Shown: positions 1 through 6,442 of the stretch, in pieces
Numbering within the stretch: position 1 is the stretch's first letter
Layout of the letters: each line of letters opens with the position of its first letter
Assembly: GCA_042090785.1 (NCBI GenBank)
Contig: JBELIP010000026.1
Coordinates: forward strand, 1-11,292
Length of the DNA stretch: 11,292 nucleotides
Origin: UBA7434 sp042090785
GTDB lineage: Bacteria; Pseudomonadota; Gammaproteobacteria; Pseudomonadales; UBA7434
Direction: 5' to 3'
Made by a program: the position numbers and the translations under genes
Notes under the pieces: generated by a model
Database searches by the model: none
What the model was told of the DNA's origin: nothing
The model's input: only the letters and a program-made list of their open reading frames with translations

Positions 1-1105
1 TTTGCGCTAAATCGTATTCAAGTAATACACCTAATGGATTTCCATCACTAATCAGAGCATAAGCATCCGCAGCATCAGCGAGTTTAAAACGGTGACTAAT
101 TAACGGCTTCATATCAAGGCGACCATCAGCCATCATATCGAGAATAGCTTCAAAGTTACGCTGCTCAGTCCAACGGACTAAACCGAATGGATAATCATTA
201 CCGCCCTCTTCATAACTTGGGTCATAACGGCCAGGCCCATATGAACAGGAGACCTGAAAAGAAAGCTCTTTTTCATAAAAATCGGCGCGGGACATTTCCA
301 TACCCGCAACACCAACTAATACAATACGGCCACGCTGACGACACATAGTAGCGGCTTGATGAATAGGCTCATTGCTTTTTGTCGACGCAGTTATTAATAC
401 GGCATCAACGCCTCGACCGCGGCTGTATTTTTCTGCCACCGCTATTGGATCTTGCCCCTCAGATAGATTAACTACCTCGGCACCTAACTGTTTTGCTATG
501 GCTACTTTTTCAGCGTCAAAATCAATACCTAAAACACGACAGCCATGTGCGCGTAATAACTGAACCGCGACTAATCCTATAAGCCCTAAACCGGTGACGA
601 CAACGGTTTCACCCAAGGTTGGCTTTATTAGACGAATACCTTGCAACGCAATTGCACCAATCACTGTAAAAGCCGCTGACTCATCATCGACAGAATCAGG
701 AATTTTAGCGCACAAGTTTTTGGGAACAGCAACAACTTCTGCATGCTTGCCATTTGATACCATACGATCACCAGCGGAGATATCATCGACACCACTTTCA
801 ATAACGCGACCTACATTGCAATAGCCCAACGGCAGCGGTGTATCGAGTTTATTTCTGACAGCATCGACAGTGGGCATTAAACCGTCAGTTTGAACCTTCT
901 CGATGACTTGTTTAACTTTATCAGGCTGAGATTTAGCCTTTTGCAGAAGGTTACCTTTACCAAAATCGACCAGCATACGTTCAGTACCAGCAGACACTAA
1001 AGTCTTGCTTGTCTGTATAAGCAAGCCATGCTGACTTGAACTGGGCACAGGGATTTCCTCTAAAACCGTCTCACCTGTTTTAAGATTTTGAAGAACTTGC
1101 TTCAT
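1..1105 (-). CDS. Bi-domain oxidoreductase (MDR dehydrogenase half of a dehydrogenase/Gfo-Idh-MocA fusion), 3' end cut by window edge
   Basis: The frame is open from ATG at 1105-1103 to the window edge, giving 368 residues with no stop. The visible part is a medium-chain dehydrogenase/reductase: a GroES-like N-terminal domain (about 1-135, with SAGTERM at 38-44 and PLGYCNVGRV at 92-101), then a Rossmann domain with GLGLIG at 172-177 and the NAD-binding acidic residue in GIDFD at 193-197. It lacks the usual catalytic-zinc cysteine motif (CGTD-like; here AGTE) and the four-cysteine structural zinc lobe. Family knowledge: proteins with this pattern in exopolysaccharide loci are about 700 residues long and continue into a Gfo/Idh/MocA domain; that half would lie outside the window. 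The start overlaps the acetyltransferase stop by 4 nt (ATGA), with a modest GAGTGAG Shine-Dalgarno 5 nt upstream, so translation is probably coupled. The role is probably sugar oxidation or reduction in polymer synthesis; the substrate cannot be told from sequence. Confidence 0.85.
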   Translation of the reverse strand, partial: MKQVLQNLKTGETVLEEIPVPSSSQHGLLIQTSKTLVSAGTERMLVDFGKGNLLQKAKSQPDKVKQVIEKVQTDGLMPTVDAVRNKLDTPLPLGYCNVGRVIESGVDDISAGDRMVSNGKHAEVVAVPKNLCAKIPDSVDDESAAFTVIGAIALQGIRLIKPTLGETVVVTGLGLIGLVAVQLLRAHGCRVLGIDFDAEKVAIAKQLGAEVVNLSEGQDPIAVAEKYSRGRGVDAVLITASTKSNEPIHQAATMCRQRGRIVLVGVAGMEMSRADFYEKELSFQVSCSYGPGRYDPSYEEGGNDYPFGLVRWTEQRNFEAILDMMADGRLDMKPLISHRFKLADAADAYALISDGNPLGVLLEYDLAQ

Positions 1106-1605
1106 GATGACTCACTCTTATTTTTAAACGCTCTATAACGAATAATCTTAGCAGGATTACCGCCAACAATTGAATTTGGCTCAACATTTTTTGTCACCAC
1201 CGAGCCAGCAGCAACAACAGACCCACAGCCTACTGTAACACCATGTAAAACAATAGCCCCATGGCCCACCCAGCAACCCGCTTCGAATGTTGTCATCTTA
1301 AACTCGTCCCTTCCAGAGTTCCGTATCGGGATATTGATAAAATCAATTTTGTGATCACCACCGACTACCGCAACACCTGAGGCAAACATGACATCATCAG
1401 CAATACAAATATCAGCAGCTAGATGGCAGCCAAACCCCATATAAAAATCGTTACCAATATTAATTTTTCTGCCAGGAGATACTCTACATCCAGAGGCACA
1501 AAAAAAATTTCGACCAACAGCTATCTGTCGATTTGAAAAATAGAGCTTTAAAAACCTAAGCCTGCCCAATATACGTCTTCGTAATTTTTTTAATATATAA
1601 AGCAT
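1102..1605 (-). CDS. Left-handed beta-helix O-acetyltransferase (LacA/WcaF/NodL-like hexapeptide family)
   Basis: This 167-residue protein has the hexapeptide-repeat pattern of acyl-CoA-dependent sugar acetyltransferases. Isoleucine/valine-glycine repeats run from about residue 48 to 140 (INIGND, CWVGHGAIV, VTVGCGSVVAAGSVVTKNV). VGGDHKID at 81-88 carries the likely catalytic His85, and the C-terminus has the characteristic IVGGNPAKIIRYR at 146-158. Basic residues at 6-20 precede the helix domain. The expected role is cytoplasmic O-acetylation of a sugar or lipid-linked repeat unit from acetyl-CoA. The gene lies 12 nt after the glycosyltransferase stop, in the same reading frame, and overlaps the next gene by 4 nt. 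No good Shine-Dalgarno precedes the ATG: an AGGA sits about 17 nt away, too far for ideal use, so reinitiation after the upstream stop is plausible. An ATT in the same frame, immediately after that stop, is a less likely start. The acceptor sugar is unknown. Confidence 0.87.
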   Translation of the reverse strand: MLYILKKLRRRILGRLRFLKLYFSNRQIAVGRNFFCASGCRVSPGRKINIGNDFYMGFGCHLAADICIADDVMFASGVAVVGGDHKIDFINIPIRNSGRDEFKMTTFEAGCWVGHGAIVLHGVTVGCGSVVAAGSVVTKNVEPNSIVGGNPAKIIRYRAFKNKSESS

Positions 1606-1617
1606 AAGTAATTCAAT

Positions 1618-2769
1618 TTATTTCCTAACAAAAGTTATACATCTGAAAATAGCATCAATATATGTATCAATATTATGCACATTTTTAATTGTATGTATGG
1701 TATTCGCTTTCATATCAGCTAATTTGGCTTCATTATCCAGAAGATCCGATAGGTGCACTACCAAACTAGTCATATCGAGATGCTCATCAAAAATTCCAGC
1801 GCCATGGGCGAGCAAATCTTTTTCACAGCCATCTCCCACGCCCGAAACAACAGGAATACCATGAGCCAATGCTTCAGATACTGCTAGCCCTCCTAAACCT
1901 GGCAAAACAAAAATATCACTCTCTAAAAACTTCTCAGATACGCCCTCAATTATTTTACCTGTAAACGTTATATCCTTAAGATCAAGCTCATTCGCTAATA
2001 CTTCTAAGGATTCTCGCATAGGGCCATCGCCAACAATTGTTAGCGAAATTCGTTTTGACGAAAGCTGCTTCAACTCACGGTAAGCGTTCAATAGCAAATC
2101 GACTTTTTTAGGCTCAGTTAAGGCGCCAACAAAAAGTAAGTTAACGTCATAATCTTTATGTGCCTGAGAATAGATAGAGGCACGATCCATTTTTTTTATT
2201 TTATCAAGCACCCGTTGTGTATCGACAACATTGACAGCAACAAAAAGCTTATCTGCACTCAAACCTAAACTTTCATAATAAGATTTTCCGTGGCTACTAT
2301 AGGATATACAGGCGTCGGATGACCGTTCAATTTTTTCAATTATAAAATCTAAACACCTTCTTAATTTAGATTTTTTACGATTCTGTATCTCCCCCAAACC
2401 CCACTGAATTTTTTTAGCACTGAATATAAATGCGTAAATGTAAGCAGCTATATTATTGGCTAAATTACTAGCCCCCTCGCATATAATGACGTCTGGCCTA
2501 TACCGTACCAGATGAAAGAATAAAAAAGGACAAAATGGCATTAAAGCATCACCATTTGAAGTCTTTAGTTTCAGCGGAATGGTAAGCATTTCTTTAGCAG
2601 GGAAGTCATGCCGCGCATCAGAATTAACAACTTTAGTCCCCTTGAAGCTCGCCCCATGAAAAACCTTTATAGAAGAACCATTTCGATTATTCATTCGCTC
2701 GAAAATAGGCAGCCTCCAATGCTGCTTTACTCGATACAAAACCGCTATTTTTAAATCGTTATGTTTCAT
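1618..2769 (-). CDS. GT4-family glycosyltransferase (GT-B fold)
   Basis: The 383-residue protein fits the usual length of GT4 retaining glycosyltransferases. The C-terminal donor-binding domain is clear: LLFVGAL at 211-217 followed by the basic EPKK, LTIVGDGP at 243-250, ITFTGKI at 267-273, and LPGLGGLAVSEALAHGIPVV at 289-308. The last motif is the nucleotide-sugar site with Glu299; the first Glu of the usual E-x7-E pair is Gly291 here, a variant I believe occurs in other LPGxGG-type GT4 enzymes. The N-terminal acceptor domain is less conserved and includes RPDVIICEG at 91-99. There is no signal peptide, so it should act at the cytoplasmic face of the inner membrane, adding one sugar to the lipid-linked repeat. 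Donor and linkage cannot be deduced. It follows the flippase by 38 nt and is the only glycosyltransferase in the window, so others are expected elsewhere. Confidence 0.9.
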   Translation of the reverse strand: MKHNDLKIAVLYRVKQHWRLPIFERMNNRNGSSIKVFHGASFKGTKVVNSDARHDFPAKEMLTIPLKLKTSNGDALMPFCPFLFFHLVRYRPDVIICEGASNLANNIAAYIYAFIFSAKKIQWGLGEIQNRKKSKLRRCLDFIIEKIERSSDACISYSSHGKSYYESLGLSADKLFVAVNVVDTQRVLDKIKKMDRASIYSQAHKDYDVNLLFVGALTEPKKVDLLLNAYRELKQLSSKRISLTIVGDGPMRESLEVLANELDLKDITFTGKIIEGVSEKFLESDIFVLPGLGGLAVSEALAHGIPVVSGVGDGCEKDLLAHGAGIFDEHLDMTSLVVHLSDLLDNEAKLADMKANTIHTIKNVHNIDTYIDAIFRCITFVRK

Positions 2770-2807
2770 AACTGTAATAACCTAGGGTGAATTCAATATT
2801 AAAATCT

Positions 2808-4265
2808 TTAACTACTTTCAGGAGTGAGCTTAAACCAATAAAAATATCCAGCAATAAAAATTAACAATATGGATAAAGCACTTAATATATTTATATTCAA
2901 CGTCTCAACACTCGTCAAAGGAACTATAAAAAATATTGCCACACCAAGCCATACTAAAAATATAGACTTTGATCTAATAAAATACTTTGGTAAGCATTTC
3001 TTAAAAACCAACACTGAAAAAATAGCTATAACACTAACGATATTTGACGCCAATATAGCAATTGGTAAACCAATTATTCCATAGGGTAAAAAAATATAAG
3101 CGCAAAAGACAAGCATTATAGCGCTTAATATATTTTCTAAAACCCCAAACCACATCAAATCTTTTTCTAAAATAATTCTGGCTGCACCCTGCTTAAAGGC
3201 AAAAACTACCGCCGAAAGAAGTACGACTGACATAATCGTATCCCAATTATCAACTTGATAATCAGGGCCCAACATCAATGCAATAAAACCTGAAAATAAA
3301 AGTAAACATATAGAAATTATTATTGATGCAAACCAAGCAAAGCCGAAATTAAATTTTTCAAGGCTTATCGATTTCCCAACAGTCGTAGCAGTTGATATAT
3401 ATACAGGCAAAATAACAGAACCCAAGATACGATTTAATGAGCCTATTAAGAGGTAAAACTGATTCGCCACCGCAAAAACACCGAATAATAAATAATCTAT
3501 ATTTTTTATATATAGCGACTGACTAAACCAAAGCGTTATAGTAATTGCTGTGCCTGATATAAATGCTGGCAAGGAATACCTATAGAGTATTTTTTTTTGC
3601 TGCAGCGCTTTTTTTATTGAAAATCGAAACTTACCTTTTGATATCCTGTAAATAATTAAGGCGTTAATTAATGCAGTAATGATTAACCCCATCATCATCG
3701 AATAAATTGTTATATTTAAGCTGAAAAAACTTGCCGCTATGAGCACCAGAATTGCCGAAATGATGCTAGTTGCAACTTGCGCATATGCATTCAGTTTGAA
3801 CAGCTCCAATCCAGAAAGGACACCAAAAGCTATTGAGCTAAAGACAACAAATATGACACAAAACCCAGAAAACCTTAATAGAACTGTTTCGCTTCCACTT
3901 AATAACTGGTTAGCAATTAATGGCGCAAAAGCAATTAATAGCGCCCCAATTAAAAGCCCTCCCAAAATGACAACCAAGAAACTCAATGATACCACTCCAG
4001 AAAGTGAATCTTGATCTTGTTTGTATTCTGCAACATGCTTTGTTGTTGCCCAGTTCATCCCCATAGAAGCAATGGCAGCCGATGTATTAATGGTGTTTTG
4101 CAAAAACATTAATCGCCCGTAGCCATCACCCCCCATAAGGTTGGCTAGCAAAAAATTTACCGTTAGGACTAAAAACTTTGCACAGATCATACCTAATGAC
4201 TGCCAGAAGGAGCCACTTAAGAAACGGTAGAACCAGCTATTTTTATCAGCCCCAAAAAAAACCAT
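2808..4265 (-). CDS. wzx: Wzx-type oligosaccharide flippase (polysaccharide biosynthesis membrane protein)
   Basis: The 485-residue polytopic membrane protein has about 12-14 hydrophobic segments spread along its length, the size and pattern of MOP-superfamily (MATE/MVF-fold) flippases. Family-typical marks near the N-terminus include an amphipathic start followed by a first helix with FWQSLG at 20-25, then MGGDGYGR at 44-51 and MNWATTKHVAEYK at 70-82. The expected role is translocation of the undecaprenyl-linked repeat unit across the inner membrane for Wzy. It lies beside the polymerase and the secreted hydrolase-like gene. Its ATG overlaps the upstream stop in a TAATG arrangement, and no Shine-Dalgarno is visible, so it probably depends on translational coupling. 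Codons 2-4 include an 8-nt T run (4254-4261 on the plus strand), and the gene contains a 9-nt A/T run at 3590-3598. Base composition is clearly AT-rich. The symbol is given by role, not by close orthology. Confidence 0.9.
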   Translation of the reverse strand: MVFFGADKNSWFYRFLSGSFWQSLGMICAKFLVLTVNFLLANLMGGDGYGRLMFLQNTINTSAAIASMGMNWATTKHVAEYKQDQDSLSGVVSLSFLVVILGGLLIGALLIAFAPLIANQLLSGSETVLLRFSGFCVIFVVFSSIAFGVLSGLELFKLNAYAQVATSIISAILVLIAASFFSLNITIYSMMMGLIITALINALIIYRISKGKFRFSIKKALQQKKILYRYSLPAFISGTAITITLWFSQSLYIKNIDYLLFGVFAVANQFYLLIGSLNRILGSVILPVYISTATTVGKSISLEKFNFGFAWFASIIISICLLLFSGFIALMLGPDYQVDNWDTIMSVVLLSAVVFAFKQGAARIILEKDLMWFGVLENILSAIMLVFCAYIFLPYGIIGLPIAILASNIVSVIAIFSVLVFKKCLPKYFIRSKSIFLVWLGVAIFFIVPLTSVETLNINILSALSILLIFIAGYFYWFKLTPESS

Positions 4266-5101
4266 TATTTATTTACGCGCTTAATAAATTTCTTAGTCTC
4301 AACCCACCAAGGCCATTGCTCGTCCCATTTTTTATTGGTGATTTTAGGCCCCCATATAACAACCCCATCAGCATGCTTGTAAACTGTCTCAAGTTGAAAC
4401 TCCCAATATTCGCCATCAATAAAATAATCAAAACCGTTTTTCTTATGATATTCCGGCCACAAAAACACAATAACCGGCTTATTGTATTTTCTAGCCTCTT
4501 CTATATTTTTCAGAGCATAAACATGCCAATCATCCATATTTTTTTTAAACGTATATAAGGATGGCATTACCACATTTACATAATCTTTAACTACCTGTAA
4601 TTCTTGATTAGCTTCAACCCACCTTTTCATGGCGGCTGTATTCTTTCCCTTTGATTTTAATGGCGCATAATATTCTCTTATGGGTAAAACACCATAATAG
4701 CCGAACTTGATTTCGGGCATTTTTCTTTTCAACTCAGAAGCAACATAGAGATAATTAGCGATACTTGCCTTATTATCATAACCCCAATTTATTTTTAATG
4801 GCCACGCCTCAATATCCATACAAACTAAATCATAATCTTGATCAATTATTTCATTAATGACTTTATCTACTCTATCCTTGGTAGGTAATACCCCAACCTG
4901 CTGGTCTTTTCCCCAAAAATGGTAATGCCCAAATATCTTCATATAGCCAATATCATGGAGCTCTGAAATATCAGGTATACCCTTATAACCAAGCGAATGA
5001 TATATCTTGAATTTTTTTACAGCCGCCTCAGAAAGAACCACTGGTGTAAAAAAAAAGCATAGAATTAAATAGCATATTTTAACGAGCGATTTTCTTTCCA
5101 T
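4265..5101 (-). CDS. Secreted GH56 (hyaluronidase)-like TIM-barrel protein
   Basis: The 278-residue protein has a Sec signal peptide: basic MERKSLVK, hydrophobic core at about 9-23, and a likely cleavage after Ala26 (SEA/AV). It is therefore probably periplasmic. I find a collinear series of GH56 hyaluronidase landmarks: MDIEAW at 95-100 (family D-x-E pair, here Asp96 and Glu98, followed by Trp100), FGYYG at 133-137, MPSLY at 179-183, VFLWPEYH at 212-219, and ADGVVIWG at 244-251. In the animal enzymes the matching elements are the D-x-E-x-W catalytic motif, WGYY, PS-[IV]-Y, the following strand, and GxxIWG. It is shorter than animal hyaluronidases (about 330 residues or more) and lacks their disulfide cysteines. 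GH56 enzymes cleave N-acetylhexosaminyl-uronate polymers using the substrate N-acetyl group, so trimming or editing of the locus polymer is a reasonable inference. A strong AGAGGAG Shine-Dalgarno fixes the start inside the end of the polymerase gene. A non-catalytic or different hydrolytic role remains possible. Confidence 0.72.
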   Translation of the reverse strand: MERKSLVKICYLILCFFFTPVVLSEAAVKKFKIYHSLGYKGIPDISELHDIGYMKIFGHYHFWGKDQQVGVLPTKDRVDKVINEIIDQDYDLVCMDIEAWPLKINWGYDNKASIANYLYVASELKRKMPEIKFGYYGVLPIREYYAPLKSKGKNTAAMKRWVEANQELQVVKDYVNVVMPSLYTFKKNMDDWHVYALKNIEEARKYNKPVIVFLWPEYHKKNGFDYFIDGEYWEFQLETVYKHADGVVIWGPKITNKKWDEQWPWWVETKKFIKRVNK

Positions 5102-6347
5102 TGGATACTCCTCTAGCTTTTATTATCATTGTTAATCGCTCGCTTATTGCCGCAAACAAAAATAATTCTGGGGACGTTATCAGAGAACCTTGCTTAAAGG
5201 ATAAAAACAAACAAAACACCCACCAAGCATAATTAACAGATAATATTTTTTTGATCCTAACGTCCAAACGTTTATCACTTAACTCTTTAAAAAAGCCCTT
5301 CAATACCCAATATATAATCAAAGAGTATAGAGCTATTCCTATAAGACCTTCCTCGCCAATAACTTCAAGTATTACAATATGTGGATAGACCCCAATATAT
5401 TCCATCGAAAAAGAAGCTGAATTCCCCAACCCAAACAATATATTAAAGGGGTCTGAAAACCAAAATCCCAGCAATCTGAAAGCCATATTTAGACGCCCGA
5501 CCGCATCTTCTGACAGCTCGCCATAACTCCATCGATCAGTTAATAAGCCTGTTGTACTAAATATGTATGACGCTGCATACCCCAACAAAACAATAACTAT
5601 TATTATTGAAAACAAATTTTTAGTGGCGGCAGCTTTCCAGGAAAATGGCGCAACAATAGCTATACTCAAAAGTGCGAATAAAAACTGCCCCCTACTACCT
5701 GTTTTTATCATCACAAAAAGAGAAGATATTGAAACAACACCAACTATAGCCAGTGAGATGATATTTTTTTTAACCGTCAATATAGCAGCAATTAAAATAA
5801 AACCCGATAACATTGATAATGCCAACGGTAAGCCTAAGCTTTCTACGCCATTAATCACTAATGCTCTATTCCCCCACTTGGGAACATATGCAAATAGTGT
5901 AATCAATACCCCGCCATATAAAATAAGCCACTTCTGTACGTTTTCATAGTCACGAAGATTGCGGATGGTTAGAGGCGCAAAGATAATAGCCGCCACGATA
6001 TATGGCCAACTGCCCTCCCAAATAGATAATGCATTGGCGTCTTCAGGTGCCCATAAAATACTTATAAATGCATATATAAATAACAGTACTGACAGTTTAC
6101 GAATTCTGCTATTACTCATCTCAGCATGAAAATTTATGTATGGCATATTTCTTAATACTGAAACTACTATCAATAATAAAAAGAAGATATTGATAAACTG
6201 AGAATAGGAACGGATGGCCGGAAAATAAATAACGCCCCATTGCTCTAGACCGAACATACAAAGCAATCCGACCAGTGAATAGGCAGGTGATTTCATTGCC
6301 AGTAAGACAATGGCAACCATCAGTACAAAAAAGACTAAAGTCCACAT
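5079..6347 (-). CDS. wzy: Wzy-like polysaccharide polymerase (O-antigen ligase/polymerase family)
   Basis: This 422-residue protein is highly hydrophobic, with roughly 10-12 membrane segments. It carries the two landmarks of the Wzy_C (O-antigen ligase/polymerase) family: TGSRG at 216-220 at the membrane end of a helix, and, after a long loop, GLGNS at 306-310 with PHIVILEVIGEEGLIG at 322-337. In the family this last motif is PHN-x-[YL]-LE-x4-E-x-G-x-G. The large loop between about 265 and 325 should be periplasmic and hold the reaction site. The expected role is polymerisation of lipid-linked repeats flipped by the neighbouring Wzx. The same family contains WaaL ligases, which sequence alone does not exclude; position beside a flippase favours a polymerase. 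An in-frame stop lies three codons upstream of the chosen ATG, and there is no clear Shine-Dalgarno, so a start at Met10 is possible. The 3' end overlaps the next gene by 23 nt. Confidence 0.85.
   Translation of the reverse strand: MWTLVFFVLMVAIVLLAMKSPAYSLVGLLCMFGLEQWGVIYFPAIRSYSQFINIFFLLLIVVSVLRNMPYINFHAEMSNSRIRKLSVLLFIYAFISILWAPEDANALSIWEGSWPYIVAAIIFAPLTIRNLRDYENVQKWLILYGGVLITLFAYVPKWGNRALVINGVESLGLPLALSMLSGFILIAAILTVKKNIISLAIVGVVSISSLFVMIKTGSRGQFLFALLSIAIVAPFSWKAAATKNLFSIIIVIVLLGYAASYIFSTTGLLTDRWSYGELSEDAVGRLNMAFRLLGFWFSDPFNILFGLGNSASFSMEYIGVYPHIVILEVIGEEGLIGIALYSLIIYWVLKGFFKELSDKRLDVRIKKILSVNYAWWVFCLFLSFKQGSLITSPELFLFAAISERLTMIIKARGVSNGKKIAR
5108..5114 (-). promoter_or_regulatory. Strong ribosome binding site of the GH56-like gene
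   Basis: AGAGGAG on the minus strand lies 6 nt before the ATG at 5101-5099. It is the best Shine-Dalgarno match in the left half of the window. It sits inside the last codons of the polymerase gene and decides the start of the secreted protein. Most neighbours lack such a site, so this gene may be translated more efficiently than those around it. Confidence 0.75.
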
Positions 6348-6350
6348 ATA

Positions 6351-6379
6351 GTTATACTAGTTTTTTTTCATTTCATCAA
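6351..6379 (-). promoter_or_regulatory. Possible sigma-70-like promoter before wzy (weak)
   Basis: On the minus strand TTGATG (6379-6374) is separated by exactly 17 nt from TATAAC (6356-6351), close to the sigma-70 consensus. The -10 box ends only 3 nt before the annotated wzy ATG, so a transcript from here would be leaderless or would use Met10. The surrounding DNA is very AT-rich, so chance matches are expected. It lies in the longest intergenic gap of the window, between the sugar-nucleotide genes and the assembly genes. Confidence 0.2.
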
Positions 6380-6388
6380 ATAATCGAG

Positions 6389-6411
6389 GTATAAAGCTTT
6401 TCCTTTAATAC
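6389..6411 (-). other. Small AT-rich hairpin in the wecC-wzy gap
   Basis: On the minus strand GTATTAAAG and CTTTATAC can pair over 8 bp with one bulged base around a short GAAAA-type loop. No U tract follows. It is the only stem I could see in the 95-nt gap and is too weak to call a terminator. Confidence 0.15.
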
Positions 6412-6442
6412 AGCTTATTCTCACTCTCGTTTTTTGTATGCT

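Noticed and set aside
372..824. Plus-strand open frames opposite the bi-domain oxidoreductase
   Set aside because: Composition is unlike a protein family, with no recognisable motif, and they lie antisense to a well-supported coding frame.
2869..4558. Plus-strand open frames opposite wzx and the GH56-like gene
   Set aside because: They are short shadows of hydrophobic genes on the other strand, without Shine-Dalgarno sites or family motifs.
4265..5101. GH114 (polygalactosaminidase) assignment for the secreted TIM-barrel protein
   Set aside because: GH114 motifs as I know them were not visible, while the GH56 landmarks appear in the right order throughout the protein.
5079..6347. WaaL O-antigen ligase instead of polymerase
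   Set aside because: The family motifs cannot separate the two, but location next to a flippase and sugar-nucleotide genes favours Wzy. Kept as an alternative in the gene entry.
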